DNA of 40,536 bases from Candidatus Peribacteria bacterium (lineage in GTDB: Bacteria > Patescibacteriota > Gracilibacteria > UBA1369 > UBA12463). The DNA lies in the NCBI GenBank assembly GCA_943355055.1, contig CALREA010000006.1, positions 1-40,536 of the forward strand, read 5' to 3'. How positions within the stretch are numbered: the stretch's first letter is position 1; every line of letters starts with the position of its first letter. Both the position numbers and the translations under genes were made by a program. Positions 18,470 to 26,358 of the stretch are shown piece after piece. The notes under the pieces are model-generated. The model did no database searches and was not told where the DNA came from. It was given only the letters and a program-made list of their open reading frames with translations.

Positions 18470-19318
18470 ATGGGAATCAAAACATTTAAGCCAACTACGC
18501 CCGGTATGAGACAGAAAGTCTCACTCACCTACGATGAGATTACCACCAAAAATCCGGAAAAGAGCCTGATCACTCGTCTGAAAAACAACGCCGGCCGTAA
18601 TAACCAAGGTAAAATTACGACTCGTCACCGCGGAGGTGGAGCACGACGTATGTACCGAATCATGGACTTCAGACAGATCGATAAGTTGAATATTCCCGCA
18701 ATTGTAAAAGAAATTGAGTACGATCCAAACCGATCAGCCTTCATTATGCTTGTTGCATATGCCGACGGAGAAAAAAGATACCACATCGCCCCGGCAGGAG
18801 TAAAAGTTGGCGAAGAGATCATCACAAAAGGCAAGGCAAAGCCAAAAGTTGGTAACCGCATGAAACTCATAAACATTCCCATCGGATTCAGTATTCACAA
18901 TCTTGAACTCACGGTAGGTAGCGGAGGTCAGTTAATTCGCTCAGCAGGTTCAAGCGGCAAGCTTGTATCCCTTGAGAGCGAAATGGCTCATGTTCAAATG
19001 CCATCAGGTGAAGTTCGACTTATTAGCAAAGATTGCTACGCAACTATCGGTATCGTAAGTAACGCTGACCACTCAAACGTCATTCATGGAAAAGCAGGTA
19101 TTCGACGACATATGGGATGGAGACCGATCGTTCGAGGTAAGGTTATGAACCCTTGCGACCATCCACACGGTGGAGGTGAAGCTCGAAACTCAATCGGTTT
19201 GAAACATCCGAAGACTCCATGGGGCAAGCCGGCACTTGGATACAAGACACGAAATCGCAAGAAATACAGCAATATCAAGATCGTCACACGACGACCATCC
19301 AGAAACGGATCGAAGTAA
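18470..19318 (+). CDS. rplB: 50S ribosomal protein uL2
   Basis: uL2 is a highly conserved protein needed for subunit association and peptidyl-transferase activity. The protein has 282 residues (family about 275). It carries GRNNQGKITTRHRGGGARR near residues 43-61 and MNPCDHPHGGGEAR near the C terminus, containing the functionally important His of the DHPHGGGE motif. The segment after it (IGLKHPKTPWGKPALGYKTR) is typical of non-proteobacterial uL2. The stop is followed by two tandem hairpin elements before rpsS. Confidence 0.98.
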   Translation: MGIKTFKPTTPGMRQKVSLTYDEITTKNPEKSLITRLKNNAGRNNQGKITTRHRGGGARRMYRIMDFRQIDKLNIPAIVKEIEYDPNRSAFIMLVAYADGEKRYHIAPAGVKVGEEIITKGKAKPKVGNRMKLINIPIGFSIHNLELTVGSGGQLIRSAGSSGKLVSLESEMAHVQMPSGEVRLISKDCYATIGIVSNADHSNVIHGKAGIRRHMGWRPIVRGKVMNPCDHPHGGGEARNSIGLKHPKTPWGKPALGYKTRNRKKYSNIKIVTRRPSRNGSK

Positions 19319-19320
19319 CA

Positions 19321-19372
19321 GACACCGCAGGTGTCAGATCCCCCAGACACGAAGTGTCCTGATCCCGTTCCC
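19321..19372 (+). repeat. Two tandem post-stop hairpin elements after rplB
   Basis: GACACC-GCA-GGTGTC (19321-19335) with tail AGATCCCCC is followed by GACAC-GAA-GTGTC (19346-19358) with tail CTGATCCCGTTCCC. Two copies side by side explain the 95-nt rplB-rpsS gap. The arms are perfect and there is no T-run. Confidence 0.7.
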
Positions 19373-19413
19373 ACTACTCTAAATCACATTATTGTTCCCA
19401 TAACTCTCCCCCC

Positions 19414-19692
19414 ATGTCACGAAGTCTCAAAAAAGGTCCATTCATAGATGCAAAGCTTATCAAAAAAGTGGAAGCACTCGATGCGACAGGCCAGAAGAAA
19501 CCGGTCAAAACATGGTCACGAGAATCAGTTATCTCGCCGGACTTCGTCGGACACACCTTCGCCGTTCACAACGGAAAACAATTTATTCCGGTATTCGTCA
19601 CCGAACAGATGGTTGGTCACCGACTCGGAGAGTTCTCTCCAACACGTAAATTCAAGGGCCACGGCGGTAAACTCGCAAAGGCCACAGCGTAA
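19414..19692 (+). CDS. rpsS: 30S ribosomal protein uS19
   Basis: uS19 binds 16S rRNA in the head of the small subunit with uS13 and contacts the A-site tRNA region. The 92-residue protein is of normal length and starts [20 protein letters not shown]. It contains the conserved [34 protein letters not shown] core in residues 50-84. The ATG is preceded by CATAACTCTCCCCCC, without any G. Confidence 0.97.
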   Translation: MSRSLKKGPFIDAKLIKKVEALDATGQKKPVKTWSRESVISPDFVGHTFAVHNGKQFIPVFVTEQMVGHRLGEFSPTRKFKGHGGKLAKATA

Positions 19693-19717
19693 CAGTCATA
19701 TTTAATCTCCCATACTA

Positions 19718-20206
19718 ATGAAGTCAATCATCTCAAACATTCGCATCTCACCAAAAAAACTCAACCTCGTTGCCGAGATGGTTCGCAGGAAGTCGGTTGT
19801 CGAAGCGGACAGCATGCTACGATTCATCACCAAGAAAGCCGCAGAAATCGTCAGAAAAGCTCTTGCGTCAGCCGTAGCTAATGCCGAAAACAACTTCAAG
19901 CAGGACAAAGAAACGCTTTATATAGATGAAATTATCGTAGGAAAAGGTCCAACACTCAAACGATTCAACCCGGTTTCACGTGGAAGAGCCCATCCGATTC
20001 TCAAGAGAATGTCAGTCATTACTACGAAACTTGGAGTAAAAGGAGAAGAACCAGAATCAAAGAAAAAGAGCAAAGTGGAAAATGGAGAAGCAAAAGTCGA
20101 AGCAGCAAAAGAAGTAAAGACACCAAAGGCAAAGAAAGCAGTAGCAGCCCCAAAGGCTCCATCTGCTAAGAAAAGTAGCATAAAGGTCACATCTCCAAAA
20201 TCTTAA
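19718..20206 (+). CDS. rplV: 50S ribosomal protein uL22 with Lys/Ala-rich tail
   Basis: uL22 spans the 50S subunit, and its beta-hairpin narrows the exit tunnel beside uL4; macrolide resistance maps there. Residues 1-110 are the usual domain (ISPKKLNLVAEMVRRKSVVEA, then FNPVSRGRAHPILKRMS at the hairpin tip). The protein is 162 residues rather than about 110. The extra C-terminal 50 residues are almost only Lys, Ala, Glu, Val, Pro and Ser, and are likely disordered. The rpsS and rpsC gaps are 25 nt each. Confidence 0.96.
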   Translation: MKSIISNIRISPKKLNLVAEMVRRKSVVEADSMLRFITKKAAEIVRKALASAVANAENNFKQDKETLYIDEIIVGKGPTLKRFNPVSRGRAHPILKRMSVITTKLGVKGEEPESKKKSKVENGEAKVEAAKEVKTPKAKKAVAAPKAPSAKKSSIKVTSPKS

Positions 20207-20231
20207 TTACGCTCTTAACTACACTACGTCC

Positions 20232-20900
20232 ATGGGACAAAAAATCAATCCAAATAGCTATCGAATGGGAAGTTACCGCACTTGGGACTCGAAATGGTTC
20301 GCCAAGGGTAAGGAGTTCACAAAAACGCTCCACAACGACCTAAAAATTCGAAATTACGTTGAAAAGAAGCTCAAGGAAGCTGGATTGTCCCGAATCGAAA
20401 TTCTTCGAACGTCTCACAATATCACGCTCAATGTCTATACAGGAAGACCTGGAAATATCATCGGTAAGGGTGGATCAATCGTAGAGGAGCTCAAGGTAGA
20501 TCTCGAAAAAATGACCGGAGATAAATATATTATCAACATTCGTGAGGTCAAGAAACCAACGCTCGATGCACGTCTCGCCGCAGAAAACATCGTTCAACAA
20601 ATCGAAAAACGTATTTCTTATCGCCGTGCCGCTAAAATGCTCATCGAAAAAGCGCTCGAATCAGGAGCTCTCGGAGCCAAGGTGCTTGTCGCCGGTCGTC
20701 TCAATGGTGTTGAAATCTCACGAAGTGAGTTCTTCACAAAAGGAAAAGTTCCACTACAAACACTCCGAGCAGATATCGATTATGCTCTTGTTCCAGCCCA
20801 CACGGCCTACGGTTTGATAGGCGTGAAGGTATGGATCTTCCGAGGCTTAATTTTCAAGAAAAAAGCAGCAACAGAAGACCAAATGGCTACAGCTGAATAA
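20232..20900 (+). CDS. rpsC: 30S ribosomal protein uS3
   Basis: uS3 lines the mRNA entry channel and helps the ribosomal helicase activity. The protein has 222 residues. The KH domain contains NIIGKGGSIVEELK (about 75-88, the GxxG loop), and the C-terminal domain has AEFF-like positions as RSEFFTKGKVPLQTLRADIDY. It starts MGQKINPNSYRMG in a G-poor leader. A perfect 7-bp hairpin element follows the stop. Confidence 0.97.
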   Translation: MGQKINPNSYRMGSYRTWDSKWFAKGKEFTKTLHNDLKIRNYVEKKLKEAGLSRIEILRTSHNITLNVYTGRPGNIIGKGGSIVEELKVDLEKMTGDKYIINIREVKKPTLDARLAAENIVQQIEKRISYRRAAKMLIEKALESGALGAKVLVAGRLNGVEISRSEFFTKGKVPLQTLRADIDYALVPAHTAYGLIGVKVWIFRGLIFKKKAATEDQMATAE

Positions 20901-20902
20901 AA

Positions 20903-20934
20903 GAGATGCAAAGCATCTCCTGCCCCGTCTCCCC
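20903..20934 (+). repeat. Post-stop hairpin element after rpsC
   Basis: Perfect arms GAGATGC (20903-20909) and GCATCTC (20913-20919) close an AAA loop, followed by CTGCCCCGTCTCCCC. The arms differ from the GACACC type but are fully complementary, and the tail is recognisably related. Confidence 0.65.
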
Positions 20935-20979
20935 GAATAAATAATCTATTATACTCTAGCCATTCTCAACTAAACTATC

Positions 20980-21399
20980 ATGTTATCACCGAAAAAAACT
21001 AAATTCCGAAAAAGCTTCCGTATGCGTGGACACATTAGTGGTGTCGCGACAAAAGGAACATCTCTCGTGTACGGTAGTTCCGGCCTCAAAGCCACTCAGG
21101 CTGGCGAAATCACCTCACGACAGATTGAGTCCGCACGTAAGACCATGGCTCGTTTCACAAAACGTGGAGGAAGAGTTTGGATTCGCATCTTTCCGGATAA
21201 ACAAATCACTCGGAAAGCAGCTGAAGTCCCGATGGGTGGAGGAAAGGGAGAGCCTGAGTTCTTCTGCGCGCAAGTCAAAGCCGGAACCGTTCTCTTCGAG
21301 ATCGACGGTCTCCCGGAAAAACAGGCAAAAGAAGCTATCACCCTTGCTTCACACAAATTACCTATTCAATCACGATATTTTACGAAAGACATAATTTAA
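20980..21399 (+). CDS. rplP: 50S ribosomal protein uL16
   Basis: uL16 organises the A-site and binding of tRNA elbows on the 50S subunit. The 139-residue protein begins MLSPKKTKFRKSFRMRGHISG and includes ARKTMARFTKRGGRVWIRIFPDKQITRKAAEVPMGGGKG, the most conserved stretch of the family (about 48-88). A TATACT box lies at 20950-20955 upstream without a clear -35. rpmC follows 7 nt after the stop. Confidence 0.97.
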   Translation: MLSPKKTKFRKSFRMRGHISGVATKGTSLVYGSSGLKATQAGEITSRQIESARKTMARFTKRGGRVWIRIFPDKQITRKAAEVPMGGGKGEPEFFCAQVKAGTVLFEIDGLPEKQAKEAITLASHKLPIQSRYFTKDII

Positions 21400-21406
21400 T
21401 ACCCAT

Positions 21407-21760
21407 ATGGCAACATTCGCAGAACTCACATCAATGAATAGAACCAAGCTCCTCCAGGATCTTGAAACAAGCCGAAAGTCACTCTTCGACATTCGCTACA
21501 AGGTTGCAAACAAACAGGATAAGGCTAATCACCAAATCAAAGCACTCAAGAAGACAATTGCCCAGATCCTCACAGCTCTCCAGAGAGCCCCAACCGAAAC
21601 AGCAGAATCAAAAGATGCTCTTGAAAACAACGAAGAAAAAGTGCAGGATACAGGCCGCACAGAGGTAAAAAGTAAATCCAAAGCCAAATCCCCTGTCGCC
21701 AAAGCAATAGCGAAGCATCCCCTTGGGAAAAAGAGTACAAAAACCGTCTCAAAGAAATAG
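21407..21760 (+). CDS. rpmC: 50S ribosomal protein uL29 with long basic tail
   Basis: uL29 is a small helical-hairpin protein next to uL23 at the tunnel exit. Residues 1-62 match the family (FAELTSMNRTKLLQDLETSRKSLFDIRYKVANKQ, then IKALKKTIAQILTAL). The protein is 117 residues long while about 65 is usual. The added half is a Glu/Lys/Ser/Ala low-complexity tail. Because uL29 is at the tunnel exit, the tail could reach nascent chains or membrane factors; this is inference. The start follows rplP by 7 nt. Confidence 0.93.
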   Translation: MATFAELTSMNRTKLLQDLETSRKSLFDIRYKVANKQDKANHQIKALKKTIAQILTALQRAPTETAESKDALENNEEKVQDTGRTEVKSKSKAKSPVAKAIAKHPLGKKSTKTVSKK

Positions 21761-21790
21761 TCCAATCTTTACCAATCACGCATAACTCTC

Positions 21791-22066
21791 ATGAGAACAA
21801 TCACAGGAATCATCACCGGAACCAAAATGCAGAAAACTGCGATTGTAACGGTACACTCATACAGAACGCACCCGAAATACAAAAAGCAGTATCGAGTATC
21901 GAGCAAATTCTACGCTCATGACGAGGAGGGCAAAGCCGTTCTCGGAGAAACCGTCACTATCTACGAAACCAAACCGATCAGCAAGTTAAAAAGATGGAGT
22001 TTGGTCGCCACACCGAAGCAAAGCGGAGGTGCTGTATCCGCTCCCAGGCCATCACTTAAGAAATAA
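21791..22066 (+). CDS. rpsQ: 30S ribosomal protein uS17
   Basis: uS17 is an OB-fold primary binder of the 16S rRNA 5' domain. The 91-residue length is normal. It shows RTITGIITGTKMQKTAIVTV, a short basic HPKYKKQYRVSSKFYAHDEE segment, and GETVTIYETKPISKLKRW. It lies in the usual position after rpmC, with 30 nt upstream and 24 nt downstream, and no hairpin element on either side. Confidence 0.96.
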   Translation: MRTITGIITGTKMQKTAIVTVHSYRTHPKYKKQYRVSSKFYAHDEEGKAVLGETVTIYETKPISKLKRWSLVATPKQSGGAVSAPRPSLKK

Positions 22067-22090
22067 TTCCCCAGTAAGTTAACCAATTAT

Positions 22091-22459
22091 ATGATTCAAG
22101 ATCGAACCATTCTCACCGTAGCGGACAATTCAGGAGCAAAAATCGTAGGATGCTTCAAGGTTCTCGGAGCCTCCAAGCGACGATATGCCGGAGTAGGCGA
22201 TGTCATCATCGTCTCCGTCAAAGAAGCAGCTCCGCGAGGTCTCGTGAAGAAAAAGGCCGTAGAACGTGCGGTTATCGTCCGAACCAAGAAAACAATTTCT
22301 CGCAAAGATGGAACATCAATTCGATTTGATGAGAACGCAGTAGTCATCGTCAACAAAGAAGGAGAGCCAAAAGGAACACGTGTCTTCGGACCTATCGCCC
22401 GAGAACTTCGTGAGCGCGGATTCCAGAAAATTATTTCACTAGCCCCCGAGGTTGTTTAA
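22091..22459 (+). CDS. rplN: 50S ribosomal protein uL14
   Basis: uL14 lies at the subunit interface near the factor-binding site and forms bridges to 16S rRNA; it is also the RsfS docking site. The 122 residues match family length exactly. It starts [20 protein letters not shown] and contains [19 protein letters not shown] and [26 protein letters not shown] at the C terminus. rplX begins 10 nt after the stop. Confidence 0.98.
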   Translation: MIQDRTILTVADNSGAKIVGCFKVLGASKRRYAGVGDVIIVSVKEAAPRGLVKKKAVERAVIVRTKKTISRKDGTSIRFDENAVVIVNKEGEPKGTRVFGPIARELRERGFQKIISLAPEVV

Positions 22460-22469
22460 CACTACACCA

Positions 22470-22796
22470 ATGAAACTCAAAACGAACGATACCGTCATCA
22501 TCATCGCAGGCAAAGACAAAGGAAAGAAGGGAAAGATTATACGTCTTCTGGTTGCCAAGAACCAAATCGTGGTTGAAAAAGTAAATATCCGAACACGACA
22601 CATGAAGAAAACAGCATCAAGTGCAGGAGAAATCGTAAAATACGAAGCTCCGATCAGCGCCTCAAACGCGCAGATCATCGATCCAAAATCCGGAAAACCA
22701 ACTCGAATCGCCTACAAAACCATAGCAGGGAAAAAAACAAGAATCGCTGTTCGCTCAGGAGAGCCACTCCTAAACGAGAAAGCGGCTATCAAGTAA
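22470..22796 (+). CDS. rplX: 50S ribosomal protein uL24
   Basis: uL24 initiates 50S assembly and sits near the tunnel exit. The chosen ATG at 22470 gives 108 residues (MKLKTNDTVIIIAGKDKGKKGKI), with the KOW motif at about 6-33. The frame opens six codons earlier at a TTG inside rplN (22452), which is less likely. The C-terminal part has NAQIIDPKSGKPTRI and a basic end. The leader ACACTACACCA has no G. Confidence 0.96.
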   Translation: MKLKTNDTVIIIAGKDKGKKGKIIRLLVAKNQIVVEKVNIRTRHMKKTASSAGEIVKYEAPISASNAQIIDPKSGKPTRIAYKTIAGKKTRIAVRSGEPLLNEKAAIK

Positions 22797-22834
22797 TAAA
22801 CATTCATCACACTACTCCACATCAACAACTTACT

Positions 22835-23413
22835 ATGAACTTCGCAGAAAACTACAAAAAGAACATACTCCCTGCACTGAAAAAAGAGCTCGGAAAGAAA
22901 AACAGCATGGCGGTACCAATGCTTAAGTGCATCAAGGTTCACGTAGGCATCGGCTCCATCATGACTCGTGGAAATAAGGACTATGATACGGTAATTGCCA
23001 ATATTACAGCGATTACAGGTCAAAAACCTGTCGTTACGCTGGCAAAAAAAGCTATCTCAAACTTCAAGTCACGTATCGGACTTCCGACGGGCGTTGTCGT
23101 AACGCTTCGAGGCAAGCGAATGATGGAATTCCTCAATAAACTCGTCAACGTAGTTATGCCACGTATTCGCGATTTCCGAGGCCTAAGCCGACGATCTCTC
23201 GACGAGCAGGGCAGCTATTCTCTCGGACTCAAAGAACACACCGTTTTCCCTGAAATCAACCCGGACGATATCGAAAAAGCACATGGAGTACAAATAACCG
23301 TCGTAACGACAGCCACCAACAAAGACGATGGATTCGCACTTCTCTCTGCGCTCGGCTTCCCATTCAAAAAAGATGAGCTTATATCTGATAAGAAAAGTAA
23401 AAAGAAATCATAG
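22835..23413 (+). CDS. rplE: 50S ribosomal protein uL5
   Basis: uL5 binds 5S rRNA and contacts the P-site tRNA and uS13. The protein has 192 residues (family about 180). It carries ITGQKPVVTLAKKAISNFKSRIGLPTGVVVTLRG (about 50-83) and the FRGLSRRSLDEQGSYSLGLKEHTVFPEI region. The 38-nt leader contains no G at all and is the clearest example of the leader style in this window. A short Lys/Ser tail ends the protein. Confidence 0.97.
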   Translation: MNFAENYKKNILPALKKELGKKNSMAVPMLKCIKVHVGIGSIMTRGNKDYDTVIANITAITGQKPVVTLAKKAISNFKSRIGLPTGVVVTLRGKRMMEFLNKLVNVVMPRIRDFRGLSRRSLDEQGSYSLGLKEHTVFPEINPDDIEKAHGVQITVVTTATNKDDGFALLSALGFPFKKDELISDKKSKKKS

Positions 23414-23424
23414 TACATCTATAG

Positions 23425-23430
23425 TATAAT
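23425..23430 (+). promoter_or_regulatory. Possible -10 box before rpsN
   Basis: A perfect TATAAT, in the context TAGTATAATC, lies 19 bp before the rpsN ATG. No clear -35 is visible. The same string precedes rpsG. Confidence 0.3.
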
Positions 23431-23448
23431 CAAATTTGTAACACTCTT

Positions 23449-23673
23449 ATGGCAAAAAAATCACTCATCAACAAGGCACGAAAAGGACGCGAAGCGGTAG
23501 CGAAAAGTATTGCCAAGGGCAAAAAGCCTGTGCATGCCACTCGCGCCTACAATCGATGCGGACTTTGCGGAAGAGTTCACGCCTACATGAGAAAATTTGA
23601 TATGTGCCGCATTTGCTTCCGAGAACACGCTCAAAAAGGACTCATTCCGGGTCTCAGAAAATCATCTTGGTAG
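23449..23673 (+). CDS. rpsN: 30S ribosomal protein uS14, zinc-binding type
   Basis: uS14 is assembled late into the 30S head. This is the short zinc form, with C37-x2-C40 and C53-x2-C56 (RCGLCGR, MCRICFR). It then ends [11 protein letters not shown], the hallmark of type Z uS14. At 74 residues it has a longer basic N terminus than the usual 61. The stop TAG overlaps the first base of the following hairpin. Zinc dependence suggests possible zinc-responsive replacement by a C-minus paralogue, but none is in the window. Confidence 0.97.
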   Translation: MAKKSLINKARKGREAVAKSIAKGKKPVHATRAYNRCGLCGRVHAYMRKFDMCRICFREHAQKGLIPGLRKSSW

Positions 23674-23710
23674 ACATCGAGCGAAGCGAAGATGTCCTGA
23701 TCCCGCTCCC
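23673..23710 (+). repeat. Post-stop hairpin element after rpsN
   Basis: Arms GACATC (23673-23678) and GATGTC (23691-23696) enclose GAGCGAAGCGAA, with tail CTGATCCCGCTCCC. Compared with GACACC/GGTGTC copies, one base on each arm differs in a compensating way. Confidence 0.7.
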
Positions 23711-23766
23711 CTCTCCCTTTTTCTCCCACAATCTCATTAATTACTCGCCTTACTAACGTTCACCAC

Positions 23767-24150
23767 ATGCTTACAGACCCAATATCAGACCTGCTCACGA
23801 GAATACGAAACGCTGTTGCTGCCAGACATACGGACGTTCACATGCCCTACTCTCGAATGAAGGAAAACATTCTTAAAATTTTGAAAGCGAAGCAGTACAT
23901 CAAAGATTATGCCGTACTGAAAGATTCAAAATTTCCGGAATTACAAGTAATGTTTAATGAAAATTCCGAACGGGTTACCATTAGAAAAATCAGCAAGCCG
24001 GGTCAAAGAATTTACAAAAAATACGAACAGCTCTTCAGGGTAAACAACGGTTACGGTATTAGCATCGTATCAACGTCCAAGGGCATGATGACCGGCGACG
24101 AAGCACGAAAACAAAAGCTCGGCGGTGAACTAATTTGCGAGGTATACTAA
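23767..24150 (+). CDS. rpsH: 30S ribosomal protein uS8
   Basis: uS8 is a primary 16S rRNA binder in the central domain and, in E. coli, represses the spc operon by binding near rplE. The protein is 127 residues long and starts MLTDPISDLLTRIRNAVAARH. It has the conserved C-terminal GYGISIVSTSKGMMTGDEARKQKLGGELICEVY, where STSKG and the Gly-rich turn bind RNA. The 93-nt upstream gap holds a hairpin element and a pyrimidine-rich leader. Confidence 0.97.
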   Translation: MLTDPISDLLTRIRNAVAARHTDVHMPYSRMKENILKILKAKQYIKDYAVLKDSKFPELQVMFNENSERVTIRKISKPGQRIYKKYEQLFRVNNGYGISIVSTSKGMMTGDEARKQKLGGELICEVY

Positions 24151-24177
24151 ATTTACATACTATAAAGAACTCATACA

Positions 24178-24729
24178 ATGTCACGAATCGGAAAACAACC
24201 AGTCAAGATCCCATCAGGCGTAACGGTAGATGTTAAAGACCAACACGTAAAAGTAAAAGGATCAAAGGGCGAAATGGAATTCACATTTCATCCACGTGTC
24301 ACCATCAAAGTCGACGGAGACACTATTGTCGTCACGAGAGCTAGCGAGGAAAAAACTGATCGAAGTCTTCATGGAGTAACTCGCACATTAATCGCAAACA
24401 TGGTTGAGGGAGTTTCAAAAGGATTCTCGAAACAATTGGAAATCCAAGGAGTTGGTTATCGCGCACAATTAGCCGGATCAAAATTAACGCTCTTCCTCGG
24501 ATTTTCACACACCATTGAATTTCCGGCACCAAAGGGCATCACCCTATCTATCGACGCGGAAAAGAAGAATATCATCACGGTTGCAGGTATCGACAAGCAG
24601 CTCGTCGGCGAAACAGCAGCCAAAATTCGTGAGTACAAGAAACCTGAACCATACAAAGGCAAAGGAATCCGATACGTAGGCGAACACGTCCAGAGAAAGG
24701 CTGGAAAAGCAGCTGCTAGCGCGAAGTAG
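24178..24729 (+). CDS. rplF: 50S ribosomal protein uL6
   Basis: uL6 supports the sarcin-ricin loop and the factor-binding region. The 183-residue protein has the usual two related alpha/beta domains. It starts MSRIGKQPVKIPSGVTVDV, with GVSKGFSKQLEIQGVGYRAQ in the middle and the signature PEPYKGKGIRYVGE near residues 159-172. The TAG stop lies inside the left arm of the next hairpin element, so that structure forms over the stop codon. Confidence 0.97.
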   Translation: MSRIGKQPVKIPSGVTVDVKDQHVKVKGSKGEMEFTFHPRVTIKVDGDTIVVTRASEEKTDRSLHGVTRTLIANMVEGVSKGFSKQLEIQGVGYRAQLAGSKLTLFLGFSHTIEFPAPKGITLSIDAEKKNIITVAGIDKQLVGETAAKIREYKKPEPYKGKGIRYVGEHVQRKAGKAAASAK

Positions 24730-24760
24730 ACACCGTAGGTGTCAGACCCCGATCCCATCC
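24729..24760 (+). repeat. Post-stop hairpin element after rplF
   Basis: Perfect arms GACACC and GGTGTC around GTA (24729-24743). The G of the stop codon is the first arm base. Tail AGACCCCGATCCCATCCCC follows. Confidence 0.7.
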
Positions 24761-24795
24761 CCCCATAACCTAAACACCCCTATTACTTTTCTCCC

Positions 24796-25146
24796 ATGAA
24801 TCACAAAGAATCAACCCGAGCACGACGACATCTACGAATTCGAGCCAAGATCAGCGGCACGAGCCAGACACCACGTCTTGTTGTATTCCGAAGTAACCTA
24901 CACACCTACGCACAGATGATTAACGATGAAGATGGCAAAGTCCTCATCGCATCCTCTGACGCAAAAGCCAAAGGCAAATTAGCAGGAACAAAAGTAGAGA
25001 GTGCCAAAAAAATAGGAACCGAATTAGCAAAACTCGCAAAAGAGAAGGGCATTACAAAATGTGTATTTGATCGAAATGGCTACAAATATCACGGACGTGT
25101 AAAGGCGGTTGCCGAAGGCGCACGTGAAGGAGGCCTACAATTCTAA
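24796..25146 (+). CDS. rplR: 50S ribosomal protein uL18
   Basis: uL18 binds 5S rRNA together with uL5. The protein is 116 residues, normal for bacteria. The N terminus is basic (STRARRHLRIRAKISGTSQTPRLVVFRSN), followed by HTYAQMINDEDGKVLIASS and the C-terminal FDRNGYKYHGRVKAVAEGAREGGLQF. It is flanked on both sides by GACACC-type hairpin elements. The leader before its ATG (CCTAAACACCCCTATTACTTTTCTCCC) has no G. Confidence 0.97.
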   Translation: MNHKESTRARRHLRIRAKISGTSQTPRLVVFRSNLHTYAQMINDEDGKVLIASSDAKAKGKLAGTKVESAKKIGTELAKLAKEKGITKCVFDRNGYKYHGRVKAVAEGAREGGLQF

Positions 25147-25148
25147 CA

Positions 25149-25176
25149 GACACCGAAGGTGTCAGATTCCGTTCCC
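25149..25176 (+). repeat. Post-stop hairpin element after rplR
   Basis: Perfect arms GACACC and GGTGTC around GAA (25149-25163), two bases after the stop codon, with tail AGATTCCGTTCCC. This is the cleanest copy together with the one after rpsD. Confidence 0.75.
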
Positions 25177-25208
25177 ATTTTACCAACAAACAATATCACT
25201 ATCACCCT

Positions 25209-25808
25209 ATGGCAAAACCACAAAATCGCAGATCGATGAGCCCACGAGAACCAAAGGAATTTGAGGAAGAAGTTCTTCAAATCGACCGTGTTACGCGTGT
25301 CGTCGCTGGTGGTCGCCGTCTTCGTTTCCGTGCAACGGTTGTCATTGGAAACCGAAAAGGGAAAGTTGGTATTGGACTCGGGAAAGCCGGTGAAGTAGCT
25401 ATCGCCATCCAGAAGGCAATTTCAAAAGCAAAAAAGAATCTCATCACTGTCCCAACGTATAAGAATACTATTCCACATCCGGTAGACCAGAAGTTCAAAA
25501 GTGCAAAGGTGATGATGAAACCTGCATCAGAAGGTACGGGAATCATCGCAGGTGGAGCGATTCGTAAAATTATCGATCTCGCCGGTGTCAAAAACATCCT
25601 CAGTAAGCGTTTTGGAACAACAAACAAGATTGCCAATGCCAAGGCTACCATCATGGCTCTCCAGAAATTAAAACAACCACGATTAAGTGCCGCCGACAAA
25701 GCAAAGGAAGCATTAGAGGCCGCAGATCGTTCAGCCGTCAAAACAGTAACCATGACGAAGGAAGCGGTAGACGCAGGAGCCGTTCCTAACGAAGGAATGA
25801 AGTCATAA
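25209..25808 (+). CDS. rpsE: 30S ribosomal protein uS5
   Basis: uS5 helps shape the mRNA entry and decoding fidelity. The protein is 199 residues (family about 165). The dsRNA-binding part has VTRVVAGGRRLRFRATVVIGNRKGKVGIGLGKAGEV (about 28-64), followed by the second domain with GTGIIAGGAIRKIIDLAGVKNILSKRFGTTN. The C terminus is extended by about 35 residues rich in Ala, Lys and Thr. The next gene is rplO; no rpmD (uL30) lies in the 50-nt gap. Confidence 0.97.
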   Translation: MAKPQNRRSMSPREPKEFEEEVLQIDRVTRVVAGGRRLRFRATVVIGNRKGKVGIGLGKAGEVAIAIQKAISKAKKNLITVPTYKNTIPHPVDQKFKSAKVMMKPASEGTGIIAGGAIRKIIDLAGVKNILSKRFGTTNKIANAKATIMALQKLKQPRLSAADKAKEALEAADRSAVKTVTMTKEAVDAGAVPNEGMKS

Positions 25809-25858
25809 TCCAAGCATCAAAGAAATTATCCACACTATTACTATTACCCTAAAGACCA

Positions 25859-26335
25859 ATGTCAGGACTACACAATCTCAAAGCATTTCACGGATCAAAA
25901 CATTCACACAAACGAATTGGTCGTGGTAATGGATCAGGCCATGGAACATACTCAACCAAAGGAAATAAGGGTCAGAAAGCCCGAAGTGGTGGACAGATGG
26001 CTGCACGATTCGAAGGTGGACAAACACCGCTCGTGAAGCGTATCCCAAAACTCAAGGGTTTCAGAAATCCAAACAGCACACGCTACCAGATCGTCAATGT
26101 TTCATCTCTCAACCAATTTGAAGATGGTGATACAGTAGACATGGTAAGCCTTTTCGAAAAAGATCTCATCCAAAACAAGAACATGCCGGTTAAAGTTCTC
26201 GGAAATGGCGAACTTACAAAAAAACTTACCGTAAAAATCGATCGCATTGTACCATCCGCTCGTGCTAAAATCGAAGGTGCCAAAGGCGAAGTCATTGAAC
26301 TAATCAAGAAAACGGCTACGCCGGAGACAAAATAA
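25859..26335 (+). CDS. rplO: 50S ribosomal protein uL15
   Basis: uL15 is a late assembly protein of the 50S subunit. The 158-residue protein has the Gly/Lys-rich N-terminal segment RIGRGNGSGHGTYSTKGNKGQKARSGG (about 21-47), which threads into rRNA. The GGQTPLVKRIPKLKGFRNPN motif and a globular C-terminal domain (VKIDRIVPSARAKIEGAKGEV) follow. It precedes secY by 23 nt, the standard spc order. Confidence 0.97.
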   Translation: MSGLHNLKAFHGSKHSHKRIGRGNGSGHGTYSTKGNKGQKARSGGQMAARFEGGQTPLVKRIPKLKGFRNPNSTRYQIVNVSSLNQFEDGDTVDMVSLFEKDLIQNKNMPVKVLGNGELTKKLTVKIDRIVPSARAKIEGAKGEVIELIKKTATPETK

Positions 26336-26358
26336 ATCACTAATCCCCTTCACTCTAT

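Noticed and set aside
25277..25813. 178-residue antisense ORF opposite rpsE
   Set aside because: It mirrors a clear ribosomal gene; its Val/Ala/Phe composition is what the reverse strand of basic proteins gives.
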